A stretch of DNA of 64,000 bases from Lysobacter helvus (GTDB taxonomy: Bacteria; Pseudomonadota; Gammaproteobacteria; Xanthomonadales; Xanthomonadaceae), in contig NZ_AP024546.1 in the NCBI RefSeq assembly GCF_018406645.1, forward strand, positions 868,001-932,000, in the 5' to 3' direction. The position numbers and the translations under genes are program-made. Positions 25,366 through 34,070 of this stretch are shown piece by piece; the stretch's first letter is position 1; each line of letters begins with the position of its first letter. The notes beneath the pieces were generated by a model. The model saw nothing but the letters and a program-made list of their open reading frames with translations, made no database searches and had not been told where the DNA came from.

Positions 25366-26483
25366 AGCGCATTCCGTTACTTGTCCCGCACGTGCCGCGG
25401 GCCGACAACATCGTTCCCTACCTCCGCCAGATCGACGCGAACCGGTGGTACACCAACTTCGGTCCGCTGAGCCGCGCCTTCGAAGAGCGCCTGGCCGTGG
25501 AATGCGGCCCGGGGTTCGATGCGCGGCACGTCACTACCGTGTCGAACTGCACCGTGGGCCTGGAGCTGGCGCTGCAGGCACTCGGCCTGCAACCCGGTGC
25601 GCGCGTGCTGATCCCCGCGATCACCTTCGTCGCCACCGCGACCGCCGTGTTGCGCGTGGGCATGGTCCCGGTGCTCGGCGACGTGGATCCGCGCCGTTGG
25701 GTGCTGACGCCGGCGATTGCCGAAGCCGCCTGCAGCCATGGCCGCGTCGACGCGATCCTGACCGTGTCGACCTTCGGGTTCGCGCACGACGCGGCGGAAT
25801 GGGATGCGCTGTCCGAACGCCTGGGCATCCCGGTGGTCATCGATGCCGCCGGCGCCTTCGGCAACCAGCACGCGGGCCGCAACACCGACGTGGTGTACAG
25901 CTTCCATGCGACCAAGTCCTTCGCCGCGGCGGAAGGCGGCGCGGTGGTGTCCGCATCGCCGGAACGCATCGAGGCCATTCGTCGCCTCGCCAACTTCGGC
26001 ATCGACACGCGGATCGGCCAGCTCCGCGAAGTCGGCACCAACGGCAAGATGAGCGAATACCACTGCGCCATCGGCCTGGCATCGTTCGATGCCTGGGATG
26101 AAACCCAGCGCGCGCGGCGCGACCTGCACGCGCAATACCTCGCCGTGCTCGCGACGCACTGCCCGGAGGTGACGCTGCAGGACAAGTCGGCCGACGGCGT
26201 GTACCCGCTGATGGTCGCGGCGTTGCCGCGTGGCGTGGACATGGACGCGATCCGCGCCGCGCTCGAGGCGGACGGCATCGAAACGCGCCGCTGGTATTCG
26301 CCGAGCCTCAACCGTCATCCCGCGCTGGTCGACGTGCCGGTCGCAGGATCGATCGCCGCCGCCGAAGACCTGGGCGAACGCCTGCTCGGCCTGCCGTTCT
26401 ACATCGGCCTGGAAGAGAGCGAGGTGGTGGCGATCGCCCGCGCGTTGTCCAGCGCGATCGCACTCGCCGGAGCGACAGCATGA
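25362..26483 (+). CDS. DegT/DnrJ/EryC1-family sugar aminotransferase
   Basis: A 373-residue PLP enzyme of the DegT family that converts keto sugar nucleotides into amino sugar nucleotides. The PLP lysine is in SFHATKSFAAAEGGAVV; TVSNCTVGLELALQALGL and PAITFVATATAVL form the cofactor pocket, VVIDAAGAFG carries the aspartate, and the RWYTNFGPL start and YHCAIGL segment are typical. It is coupled to gtrA at its 5' end and to the glycosyltransferase at its 3' end. The likely product is an amino sugar later acylated by the NeuD-like protein, but no sugar dehydratase is encoded in the locus, so the keto sugar must come from elsewhere. Confidence 0.9.
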   Translation: MKRIPLLVPHVPRADNIVPYLRQIDANRWYTNFGPLSRAFEERLAVECGPGFDARHVTTVSNCTVGLELALQALGLQPGARVLIPAITFVATATAVLRVGMVPVLGDVDPRRWVLTPAIAEAACSHGRVDAILTVSTFGFAHDAAEWDALSERLGIPVVIDAAGAFGNQHAGRNTDVVYSFHATKSFAAAEGGAVVSASPERIEAIRRLANFGIDTRIGQLREVGTNGKMSEYHCAIGLASFDAWDETQRARRDLHAQYLAVLATHCPEVTLQDKSADGVYPLMVAALPRGVDMDAIRAALEADGIETRRWYSPSLNRHPALVDVPVAGSIAAAEDLGERLLGLPFYIGLEESEVVAIARALSSAIALAGATA

Positions 26484-27403
26484 GCACCATTTCCTACGTC
26501 CTGCCCGTCTACAACAACGCAGGGTCCATCCGCCTGAGCTGCGATGCGATCCATGCGTTGTTCGACGGCGGTGCGCTCGCCGGCCACGACTACGAGATCC
26601 TGTTGGTCAACGACGGCTCGCGCGACGGCTCGCTGGCGGAGATGCGCGAGGCCGCTGCCGCCGACCCGCGCGTGCGCACCATCGACTTCAGCCGCAACTT
26701 CGGCCAGCTCGCGGCGATCATCGCCGGCTACGACCATGCGCGCGGCGACGCGGTGATCAACATGTCCGCCGACCTGCAGGATCCGGTCGAACTGACTGTC
26801 GAAATGGTGCAGGCGTGGCAGGCCGGTTCGGACGTAGTCATCGGCCATCGCGAAGCGCGCGAGGATTCGTTCGGCGCGCGCCTGTTCTCCAGGCTCGCCT
26901 ACGGCGCGGTGCGCGCGGGCAACGCCAACATCCCGGCCGGCGGGTTCGACTTCGTGCTGATGAGCCGCAAGGCGCTGACGCTGTTCCTGAGCCTCAAGGG
27001 CCGCAACCGGTTCTTCCAGGGCGACGTCGTGTGGGCGGGACTGCCGACGACGTTCCTGCCCTACGTCCGCCGTGCGCGCACGATCGGCAAATCGCAGTAC
27101 ACCTTCAGCAAGAAGCTCAAGCTGTTCTACGATTTCGTCCTCGATGGCTCCTACCTTCCGATCCGCCTGATGTCGGCGTGCGGCGCGGCGGTCGCGCTGC
27201 TGGGCGTGCTGTACGCGATCGCGATCGTCGTGGCGTGGACCTTCGGCGACGTGCCGTTCTCCGGCTGGGCGCCGATCATGGTCGCCGTGCTGTTGATCGG
27301 CGGCATGATCATGCTGATGCTCGGGATGATGGGCGAGTACCTCTGGCGCATCCTCGACGAGGTCAAGGCCAAGCCGCTCTACGTGGTGCGCGACGAGTCC
27401 TGA
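26480..27403 (+). CDS. GtrB-like glycosyltransferase family 2 (polyprenyl-phosphate sugar synthase)
   Basis: A 307-residue membrane-anchored glycosyltransferase. Residues 1-230 form a GT2 domain (ISYVLPVYNNAGSI, LLVNDGSRDGSL, INMSADLQDP with the metal-binding Asp-x-x-Asp-like motif), followed by two membrane helices near the C terminus. This is the build of GtrB/ArnC/DPM-like enzymes, which charge undecaprenyl phosphate with one sugar. It is the last gene of the plus-strand train and faces the GT-C-like gene across 21 bases that contain a short GC hairpin (CGCGCC/GGCGCG). With GtrA it may build a lipid-linked sugar for O-antigen side-chain addition. Confidence 0.88.
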   Translation: MSTISYVLPVYNNAGSIRLSCDAIHALFDGGALAGHDYEILLVNDGSRDGSLAEMREAAAADPRVRTIDFSRNFGQLAAIIAGYDHARGDAVINMSADLQDPVELTVEMVQAWQAGSDVVIGHREAREDSFGARLFSRLAYGAVRAGNANIPAGGFDFVLMSRKALTLFLSLKGRNRFFQGDVVWAGLPTTFLPYVRRARTIGKSQYTFSKKLKLFYDFVLDGSYLPIRLMSACGAAVALLGVLYAIAIVVAWTFGDVPFSGWAPIMVAVLLIGGMIMLMLGMMGEYLWRILDEVKAKPLYVVRDES

Positions 27404-27424
27404 CGCGCCGGGTGCGGCGCGCGC

Positions 27425-29329
27425 TCAACGCGCGATCCGCACCGATTCCAGGCGCACCACGCCGGTCGCGCCGTCGTGCAGCGTGGCGTAGACATAGCCT
27501 TTCGCCGCACCGCGGGGTGCGACGACATACGCGGGATAGTCGCGAACGCCGGCAGTGACCGGCACCACGCTCAGCGTCGCGCCGAGGAACGCGCCATCGG
27601 CCGCCGCCCAGTTGACCTGCTGCCGCATGAGGACGTCCGTGCCGCGCACGGCTTCCGCGCGATACACCAGCACAACACCGTCCAGTTCTCCCGCAGGCAT
27701 CGCGAGCGTGTTCTCCGCGAGGCGATCCAGGCGCAGGCCATCGGGCCCCGCATCCGAGGGACGCGCGAACTGCCATCCCTGCCAGTTGCCAGCCGCGCCC
27801 AGCGTTTGCCCGCCCGGCGGCAATTGTTTCGACCCCACGAGCGCATGCGCCTGCTGGCGCGACAGCAATGCGAAGTGGGCGCCGCCTGCTTCCGGCACCA
27901 GCGGCGCCAGGCCGAATCCGTAGTCGAAGCCGGGCGATTGCGCCACGCCCGCAGGCGTGCGGACGCAATCGTTGCGATGCAGGTTGACGGCGCAGAACAC
28001 TTCGCCGCCGCCGCCCAGCACCCAGGTCGTATCGGGCTCGGTGCCGCCGACGAGCACGCCGCCCTCCCGCGAGAACCGGACGTTGTCCAGCGTCTCGCCC
28101 AGGTGGCGCGCCGTATCGGAGGCCAGGATGCTGGAAATCGATTCGATCCGTCCGTAGGCGATGTAATACAGCTGCGTCGCGCCGAGCACCAACAACAGCA
28201 GCGCGCGTCCGGCGCCGCGATAGCTCGAAACCGCGAACAGCACCACCAGCGCATAGGCCGGCAACATCCAGCGTGCTTCCTGGCGGTCGGCACCGGGCAG
28301 GCTGGCGATCGCGATCATCCCGAACGCCGCCGCGAGCAAGGCCAGCGCGCCGACGGACAGCCGCGGACGCCAGCGGCGGAACGCCCACGGCAACAACCAC
28401 GCGATCGTCGCGGCGCCCGCGCACACCAGGAACGTCACCGTGGCATCGACGGCATCCTGGTTGAGGCGCCCGACGAACCACACCGGTCCGTAGTTTGTGC
28501 CGGACAGGACATTGAGCGCATACGTGCCCGCGACCTTCGCCGTGCCCGCATCCACCGACACCACCCTGCCCGACGTGCCCATGGCCACCGGGTTGTCGGA
28601 CAGTCCCTTCACCAGCGCAACGAACACGATCAGCGGCACCAGCACCAATGCGGCAAGCGCCGCGAGCTGCCGCGCGGAAATCCGCCGGCCGGCCTGCCAC
28701 CACTGGAACACGACGACGACGCCCACCAGCCCCGCGATGCCGGCCACGTAGCGTTCGTGGATGAGCACCGCGACGAGGAAGCACGCCAGGGCCGTGGCAA
28801 TCGCGCGCGCGCCGACGATGCCGCTGCCCGGAAACAACACACCGCGCATCGCGTAGATGCCTGCAAGGAACGCCGCCAGGCTGAGCGCTTCGATCGTCCC
28901 CGACACGTAGTCGTGGTAGAGCATCACGTTGAAGCGCGAAAGCAGCACGAGGAGCCCGGCGGCGATCGCCACGCCGGCGGTCGCACGCATCGCAACGCGC
29001 GCGAGCAACCACGCGTAACCGGCGCTCGCGGCCATGCCTGCGGTGAACACCAGCATGGGCACCCAACGCGGCCAGTCGCCGGCGACGATCGCGGCCCACA
29101 GCACGTTCATGAGGATGCGCGGCTTGTACGCGTTCAGCGCCGCGAGCACGTCGGCGAAACCGCCTCCGTGCTGCTTGCCGAAGGCGAAGGAAAACAGCTC
29201 GTCGCCGAAGTAGTACGGATGGTAGGCGGCCAGCGACAGGCACAGCGCGACCAGCGCGAAGAATGCGAACGCGCGCAGCGACTCGATGCGGTCCGGGGGC
29301 CTGCCTGTCTCGTCGGGGCGAAGGGTCAT
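27425..29329 (-). CDS. Polytopic membrane protein, possible GT-C glycosyltransferase (GtrC-like)
   Basis: A 634-residue inner-membrane protein. About eleven or twelve hydrophobic segments lie between residues 15 and 400, and the last 210 residues form a soluble, probably periplasmic domain. The first loop has YYFGDELFSFAFG (Asp43, Glu44), resembling the acidic catalytic motif of GT-C enzymes, which use polyprenyl-phosphate sugars. The family was not recognised with certainty. It is the last gene of the minus-strand O-antigen train (ATGA overlap with the preceding methyltransferase) and converges on gtrB. A natural role is the third, polymer-specific component of a Gtr system, receiving the sugar that GtrA/GtrB deliver; this is inference. 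Confidence 0.65.
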   Translation of the reverse strand: MTLRPDETGRPPDRIESLRAFAFFALVALCLSLAAYHPYYFGDELFSFAFGKQHGGGFADVLAALNAYKPRILMNVLWAAIVAGDWPRWVPMLVFTAGMAASAGYAWLLARVAMRATAGVAIAAGLLVLLSRFNVMLYHDYVSGTIEALSLAAFLAGIYAMRGVLFPGSGIVGARAIATALACFLVAVLIHERYVAGIAGLVGVVVVFQWWQAGRRISARQLAALAALVLVPLIVFVALVKGLSDNPVAMGTSGRVVSVDAGTAKVAGTYALNVLSGTNYGPVWFVGRLNQDAVDATVTFLVCAGAATIAWLLPWAFRRWRPRLSVGALALLAAAFGMIAIASLPGADRQEARWMLPAYALVVLFAVSSYRGAGRALLLLVLGATQLYYIAYGRIESISSILASDTARHLGETLDNVRFSREGGVLVGGTEPDTTWVLGGGGEVFCAVNLHRNDCVRTPAGVAQSPGFDYGFGLAPLVPEAGGAHFALLSRQQAHALVGSKQLPPGGQTLGAAGNWQGWQFARPSDAGPDGLRLDRLAENTLAMPAGELDGVVLVYRAEAVRGTDVLMRQQVNWAAADGAFLGATLSVVPVTAGVRDYPAYVVAPRGAAKGYVYATLHDGATGVVRLESVRIAR

Positions 29330-30150
29330 CGCGTGGCGACCAGCGTCCAGTGGCCGTAGTAGAACGCCCGCTCGGGCGCCCACGGCATCACCATGGCGGC
29401 GTCGGAAAATCCGGACGCGCGCGCGAGGGAGAGCACGTCCCACCCGAAATGCTGGAAGCAGAGCACGGGGCCGCCGATCGGATCGCCGTGGTATTCGGGC
29501 GTTTCGTGGTGCGTGATCGTGCCGTCGTCGCCGATCGAAGCACGCACGAGCGTGTCGGCCACGTCGATGAACGGGAACGTCGCGACGACGACGCCGCCCG
29601 GCCGCAGGACGCGCGCGAACTCGCGCAGCGCCGCGGCGTAATCGGGCACGTGCTCGAGCACATCCATGGACACGATCGCATCCTGGCTGGCGTCCTCGAA
29701 GGTCAGGCGCGTGATGTCCTGGAATTCCACGGGCCCGTGGCCCCCGATCTGCGCCAGCCACGCGCCGAGCGATTCCCGCTTTGACGCGTCGGGTTCGAAC
29801 TCGCTGCCCCGGATGCCGGGATGCTGTTTCTGGAGATACGCGAAGACCGCCGTGGACTGCTCGGTGATGTAGATGTCGCGCGCGTCCGGCGCGCGCGCGC
29901 GCAGCATCGCGATGGTGGCGCGGATCCGCGCGCTGAAACCGCAGGCGCCGCAGACGAGGCCTTCGCGCGTTTCCACCTCGCCGTTCCCGTTGCGCACGAC
30001 ATTGAAGGTGCGCAGGTCGCCGCACGTATCGCAGTAGCCATCCAGCGTGTCGTTCACCGCCGCGAGCATCTGCTGCGTCGCCAGCCAGCAGGCGGTCACC
30101 TCGGGCCGGTCGCGGCGCGCTTCGAAATCCACGTATTCGAACTGATGCAT
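29326..30150 (-). CDS. SAM-dependent methyltransferase-like protein with N-terminal zinc ribbon
   Basis: A 274-residue cytoplasmic protein. Residues 39-75 hold two Cys-x-x-Cys pairs (CDTCGD and CGACGF) that probably bind zinc. The rest looks like a class I methyltransferase: DAIVSMDVLEHVPDYAAALR and VLRPGGVVVATFPF are the post-I regions. The usual glycine-rich SAM loop is missing; in its place is DIYITEQSTAVFAYL and then GSEFEP. A related family in polysaccharide clusters shows the same pattern, so it may bind SAM in another way, or be another enzyme. The C-terminal DVLSLARASGFSDAAMVM is typical of Methyltransf_11-like sugar enzymes. It overlaps the following membrane gene by ATGA. Confidence 0.75.
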   Translation of the reverse strand: MHQFEYVDFEARRDRPEVTACWLATQQMLAAVNDTLDGYCDTCGDLRTFNVVRNGNGEVETREGLVCGACGFSARIRATIAMLRARAPDARDIYITEQSTAVFAYLQKQHPGIRGSEFEPDASKRESLGAWLAQIGGHGPVEFQDITRLTFEDASQDAIVSMDVLEHVPDYAAALREFARVLRPGGVVVATFPFIDVADTLVRASIGDDGTITHHETPEYHGDPIGGPVLCFQHFGWDVLSLARASGFSDAAMVMPWAPERAFYYGHWTLVATR

Positions 30151-30203
30151 GGTGTGCCTCTACAAAGGTGCGTGCGAATCGGGCGGGAAGGATCCGGCTG
30201 CGG

Positions 30204-31130
30204 TCACGGTGCCAACCCGCGCAGCCGCTTCCACAGCCGCGCCTGCCACGGCAGTCGTTCGACCGGGGCGACGCCGTAGGCGCGGGCGCTTTCGACGCCC
30301 AGCAGGTACATGACGTTGCCCATGACGGGATCGGACAGCAGGTTCCGGTTCGCCGCCGGTCCATGCCAGATGCGATCGACCATGGCGTTCTTGTCGGCGA
30401 CGGGTCCCATTTCGATGACGAAGGCCCAGGTCTTTCCGGGCAACGCGTGGACAAGGAACCCTTCCGGGCCGAACACGCGCCGCGCCGACGACACCGACCA
30501 GCACGTGATGTGCCCGCGCCCGAACGGATCGAGGTAACCGGGGTCCTCGCCGCGCACGTAGGCGGTGAGTCCCGTGTTGAACAGGAACAGCGAGCCGGGC
30601 ACCGAACGCGCACGCAACGCGCGGGCGAGCGCACGCGCCATGGCGGGCGTGAGGTGTTCGAGCACTTCGATGCACGTGCCGCACTCGAAGGTCCCGTCGA
30701 CGTCGGCGATGTCGGCGTGGATGTAATTCGGGCGCTGCGTGCGCAGGTGCTGCGGGGGCGGGAACTTCTCGATGCCGTGGAAGGTGTCCACGTGCGAAGG
30801 CAGGTAGGTCGCCAGCGCATCGAGCAGGAACCCCGGACCCGCGCCGACGTCGACGAAGCGCCGGACCGGAATCGTGCAATACAGCAGCGCCTCCGCCGTG
30901 CGCGCCAGGGACGGCCCCCACGAGCGGTCGCGTGCCGCGGCAAGCTCCATCTGCCAGTACGCGTCGTCGTACTCGCGCACCGGCTCGCCGGCGTCGATGC
31001 GTGCCAGCAGCGTTGGATCGGCAAAGATGAAATCGCAGTCGCTGCAATCGAAGTACGCAACGCCGTCGAGCGTGGCGTGCAATGCGCAGGGGTTGCGGCA
31101 GAACGGACAGGGTGCGCGCAGGTCAACCAT
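30204..31130 (-). CDS. SAM-dependent methyltransferase with N-terminal zinc-binding motif
   Basis: A 308-residue protein. The N terminus has two Cys pairs, CPFCRNPC and CSDCDF, which look like the zinc-binding module found before sugar methyltransferases. The class I SAM motif is FVDVGAGPGFLLDALA, and CIEVLEHLTPAMARALA and GSLFLFNTGL follow. The C-terminal 60 residues are hydrophobic-poor and end with basic ARLWKRLRG. In this locus it probably methylates a sugar hydroxyl or carbon of the O-antigen. The start is set at the ATG 31130 (VDLRAPCPFC), which overlaps gmhB by 8 bases; a longer frame extends to 31226 inside gmhB. A 53-base gap follows before the next gene. Confidence 0.8.
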   Translation of the reverse strand: MVDLRAPCPFCRNPCALHATLDGVAYFDCSDCDFIFADPTLLARIDAGEPVREYDDAYWQMELAAARDRSWGPSLARTAEALLYCTIPVRRFVDVGAGPGFLLDALATYLPSHVDTFHGIEKFPPPQHLRTQRPNYIHADIADVDGTFECGTCIEVLEHLTPAMARALARALRARSVPGSLFLFNTGLTAYVRGEDPGYLDPFGRGHITCWSVSSARRVFGPEGFLVHALPGKTWAFVIEMGPVADKNAMVDRIWHGPAANRNLLSDPVMGNVMYLLGVESARAYGVAPVERLPWQARLWKRLRGLAP

Positions 31131-31752
31131 CTTGGACTCCGGTCGCCATGGGCGGTTCGTACGCAAGGAAAGGCATTGCTTCGGTGAGGGCGTGGATGCG
31201 GCGTTCGCCCGCGGGAAGCGGGGCATCGCCCAACAGCAGGCGCGTGGCCACGCCCGCGGCGCGTGCCGCTTCGAGATCGCTGGCCTTGTCGCCGACGTGC
31301 ATCGAGGCGGCGGCGTCGATCCCCAGCGCGGTACAGGCAGCCAGGAACATCCCGGGCGCCGGCTTGCGGCATTCGCACACGATGCGCGCTTCGTGCAGTC
31401 CGGCCGTGGGGTGGTGCGGACAGTAGTACGTCGCCGCGATCGGCACGCCCCTGCCCGCGAACGCCTCGTGCATCCAGCGCGTGTAGTCGCGGAATTGCGC
31501 GTCGGTGTACAGGCCGCGCGCGATGCCGGCCTGGTTGGTGACGACGACGATCAGGTAACCCGCATCGACCGCGGCGCGACAGAGCGCGAAGATGCCGGGG
31601 ATCCAGCGTGTCCCGGACGCCGAATGCACGTAGCCGTCGTCCTCGTTGATCACGCCGTCGCGATCGAGGAACAGCGCGCGCCGCGGCACGGGATGGCCCG
31701 CCAGCAGCGCGTCCAGGCCCGGATCGACGACGCGTTGCCCGGCCGCGCTCAT
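31123..31752 (-). CDS. gmhB: D-glycero-D-manno-heptose 1,7-bisphosphate 7-phosphatase-like HAD protein
   Basis: A 209-residue HAD-superfamily phosphatase that removes the 7-phosphate of heptose 1,7-bisphosphate. The catalytic motif is FLDRDGVINED, the second is TNQAGIARGLY, and the zinc loop specific for GmhB/HisB-N proteins is present as CPHHP...CECRKPAPGMF. Motif IV is VGDKASDLEAARAAG. Its neighbours hddA, gmhA and hddC encode the other steps of the GDP-D-glycero-D-manno-heptose pathway, which makes this assignment much better than a general HAD call. It starts at an ATGA overlap with hddC. The product would be D-glycero-D-manno-heptose 1-phosphate, ready for GMP transfer. Confidence 0.85.
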   Translation of the reverse strand: MSAAGQRVVDPGLDALLAGHPVPRRALFLDRDGVINEDDGYVHSASGTRWIPGIFALCRAAVDAGYLIVVVTNQAGIARGLYTDAQFRDYTRWMHEAFAGRGVPIAATYYCPHHPTAGLHEARIVCECRKPAPGMFLAACTALGIDAAASMHVGDKASDLEAARAAGVATRLLLGDAPLPAGERRIHALTEAMPFLAYEPPMATGVQDG

Positions 31753-32468
31753 GCGCGCTCCGAGGCGAACAGCGATTGCGCGCGCAGGTAGTCGTCCGGC
31801 ACGCCGATGTCGATGAAGCCTTCGGTCTGCGTATGCGCGGCCACGCGCCCGGTTTGCGCGGCGGGCGCGAGGACGGCTTCCTCGAACGAGAACACCGGGT
31901 CGGCGGGCAATGCCGCCAACGCCGCAGGCGCGAGGAAATAGCAGCCCGCGTTGATCCAGCCCGGGCCGCCGCGGCCTTTTTCCTGGAAGCCGCGCACCAG
32001 GTCGTCCTCGATCACCACTGCGCCGTAGCGCGCGGCATCCGGGACGTGCGCGAGCGCGATGCCGAGCATCGCGGCGGCCTCGCGCGTCGCGCGTTCCAGC
32101 GCGGCCGGCGAATAGCGCAGGAACGTATCGCCGTTCACGACGTGCACCGCATCGCCGGCCAATTGCGCGGCGGCATTGCGCACGGCGCCACCGGTGCCGA
32201 GCGGTTCGGATTCGCGGGCGTACACGATGTCGGCGGAAGCGCCGCTTGCAGTGCGCCAGCGCGCGCCGATCGCCTGTTCGACGAGCTCGCCGCGATACCC
32301 CACCGCAAGGATGATGCGGGCGAGCCCGGCATCGACGAGGTGGTCGAGCACCCACGCGAGGAACGGCCGCCCGGCCACGGGCGCGAGCGGCTTGGGCACG
32401 TCGCTGACGACGCTGCGCAGCCGCGTGCCGAGGCCGCCGACGAGGACGATCGCTTCGTCAGTCGGCAT
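31749..32468 (-). CDS. hddC: D-glycero-D-manno-heptose 1-phosphate guanylyltransferase-like nucleotidyltransferase
   Basis: A 239-residue nucleotidyltransferase. The signature VLVGGLGTRLRSVVSDVPK and PLAPVAGRPFLAWVLDHL is at the N terminus; YARESEPLGTGGAVRNAA and VVNGDTFLRYSP form the base- and metal-binding parts; FIDIGVPDDYLRA closes the domain. HddC uses GTP to make GDP-heptose. The guanine specificity cannot be proven from sequence, but the flanking hddA, gmhA and gmhB support it. The start at 32468 (PTDEAIVLVGG) overlaps gmhA by 11 bases; an upstream ATG at 32486 adds six unlike residues. Confidence 0.8.
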   Translation of the reverse strand: MPTDEAIVLVGGLGTRLRSVVSDVPKPLAPVAGRPFLAWVLDHLVDAGLARIILAVGYRGELVEQAIGARWRTASGASADIVYARESEPLGTGGAVRNAAAQLAGDAVHVVNGDTFLRYSPAALERATREAAAMLGIALAHVPDAARYGAVVIEDDLVRGFQEKGRGGPGWINAGCYFLAPAALAALPADPVFSFEEAVLAPAAQTGRVAAHTQTEGFIDIGVPDDYLRAQSLFASERA

Positions 32469-33057
32469 CGCGCGGGTACATCGCACATTCGATCAGGCTG
32501 CACAGCAGGTGGCCGATGAACTCGTGGCCTTCCTGGATCCGCGGCGTCTCGGTGGACGGCACGCGGAAGCAGACATCCGCCAGCGGCAACAGCGCACCGC
32601 CGCCCTGCCCCGTGAATCCGATGACGTGGATCCCGCGCGCGCGCGAGGCTTCGGCCGCGCGCACGATGTTGGGCGAGTTGCCCGACGTGGAGATCGCGAC
32701 GAACACGTCGCCCGCCACGCCCAGCGCTTCGACCTGGCGCGCGAACGTGTAGTCGTAACCGTAGTCGTTGCCGATCGCGGTGAGGATGCTCGTGTCGGTG
32801 GTCAGCGCGATGCCCGGCAGTCCGGGCCGGTCGTAGTAGAAGCGGCTGACGAGTTCGCCCGCCCAGTGCTGCGCGTCGGCCGCGCTGCCGCCGTTGCCGG
32901 CGAACAGGATCTTGCCGCCGTTGCGCAGCGAGCGCACGCAGGTGTCCACCGCCTGCACGATGGTCTGCTCGAGCGCGGCGTCCTCGGACATCGCGCGGAA
33001 ATTCGCAAGCGACTTGGCAAACTCGCCGCGCACCGTCTGGATCACGTCGGTCGCCAT
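32458..33057 (-). CDS. gmhA: Sedoheptulose 7-phosphate isomerase
   Basis: A 199-residue SIS-domain isomerase that turns sedoheptulose 7-phosphate into D-glycero-D-manno-heptose 7-phosphate, the first step of heptose synthesis. The SIS phosphate-binding loop is GNGGSAADAQHWAGELVSRF; the metal ligands His and Glu lie in this segment and a further Gln/His pair in IQEGHEFIGHLLCSLIE. The second phosphate loop is ISTSGNSPNIVRA. The length agrees with E. coli GmhA (192). It overlaps hddA by 16 bases and hddC by 11 bases. A LPS inner-core gmhA may exist elsewhere; this copy is evidently devoted to the locus. Confidence 0.9.
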   Translation of the reverse strand: MATDVIQTVRGEFAKSLANFRAMSEDAALEQTIVQAVDTCVRSLRNGGKILFAGNGGSAADAQHWAGELVSRFYYDRPGLPGIALTTDTSILTAIGNDYGYDYTFARQVEALGVAGDVFVAISTSGNSPNIVRAAEASRARGIHVIGFTGQGGGALLPLADVCFRVPSTETPRIQEGHEFIGHLLCSLIECAMYPRDAD

Positions 33058-34070
33058 GCGATCGCCCCTTCGTTGGTGAAATGGAAGTCCATGCGCGTGC
33101 CGCCCTGGCCATCGAGCGCACGGCACAGGCGCACGCGGTCGTGCGGTGCGCAGAAGAACATCATGAAGCCGCCGCCGCCCGCGCCGGACACCTTGGTGGC
33201 CAGCGCGCCGTTGGCGGTGGCCACGCGCTCGATCGCATCGATGTGCGGGTTGGTGATCGAGGCGGCCATGCGCTTCTTCGCTTCCCAGCCGGCCTGCAGC
33301 GTGCGCACGAATCCGCGCAGGTCGCCGCGCAGCAACGCTTCCTTCATCGCGGTGGCTTCTTCCTTCAGGCGGTGCATCGCCGCGATGGAATCGGATTCGC
33401 CGCCGGCGACGTTGCGGATCTGCTCGTCGATGATGCTCGCCGAGGAACGCGACACGCCGGTGAAGTACAGCACCAGCGAGGCTTCCAGTTCGGCCAGCAC
33501 CCACGGCTTCATCCGCAGCGGGTTGACGATGACGCGGTCCTCGCGATGGAACTCCATGAAGTTGAACCCGCCGAACGCCGCGGCGTACTGGTCCTGCTTG
33601 CCGCCGGTCAACGCCAGATCGTTGCGTTCGATCTCGTAGGCCAGGTGCGCGATTTCGTACTCGCCCAGGCCCAGCGAGAAATAATCCGCGAGCGCGGTGA
33701 CCAGCGCGACCATCATCGTCGACGACGAGCCCAGGCCCGAGCCCGGGGGCGCGTCGGAGTGCGCGCGCAGCCGGATCGCGGGCTGGCGCCCGCCGAGGAA
33801 GTCGCGCGAGATGCGCAGGTACGCGCCGACGAGCAGCGCGAGCTTCCCGTCCTGCTGCTCGCATGCACCCGGCGCGAACGCGATGCGTTCGTCGTGGTCG
33901 AGCACTTCGAACGCGACCGTGCCGTCCGGCGCATCGTCGACCATCGCGTGCGCGTACTTGTCGATGGTGGCGTTCATGACGAAACCGCCGTGCAGGTCGC
34001 AGTACGGCGAAACATCGGTGCCGCCGCCGGCCAGGCCGAGGCGCAGCGGTGCGCGTGCACGCACGATCAT
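33042..34070 (-). CDS. hddA: D-glycero-D-manno-heptose 7-phosphate kinase-like GHMP kinase
   Basis: A 342-residue GHMP-superfamily kinase. It begins with [20 protein letters not shown], the typical HddA N terminus; the ATP loop is [17 protein letters not shown]; the third motif is [15 protein letters not shown]. HddA puts a second phosphate on carbon 1 of heptose 7-phosphate in the alpha configuration, leading to GDP-heptose rather than the ADP-heptose of the LPS core. The assignment over other GHMP kinases (for example fucokinase-like) rests on the order hddA-gmhA-hddC-gmhB. The start at 34070 overlaps the giant transferase gene (ATGA); the longer frame to 34250 is antisense-like sequence. 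Confidence 0.85.
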   Translation of the reverse strand: MIVRARAPLRLGLAGGGTDVSPYCDLHGGFVMNATIDKYAHAMVDDAPDGTVAFEVLDHDERIAFAPGACEQQDGKLALLVGAYLRISRDFLGGRQPAIRLRAHSDAPPGSGLGSSSTMMVALVTALADYFSLGLGEYEIAHLAYEIERNDLALTGGKQDQYAAAFGGFNFMEFHREDRVIVNPLRMKPWVLAELEASLVLYFTGVSRSSASIIDEQIRNVAGGESDSIAAMHRLKEEATAMKEALLRGDLRGFVRTLQAGWEAKKRMAASITNPHIDAIERVATANGALATKVSGAGGGGFMMFFCAPHDRVRLCRALDGQGGTRMDFHFTNEGAIAWRPT

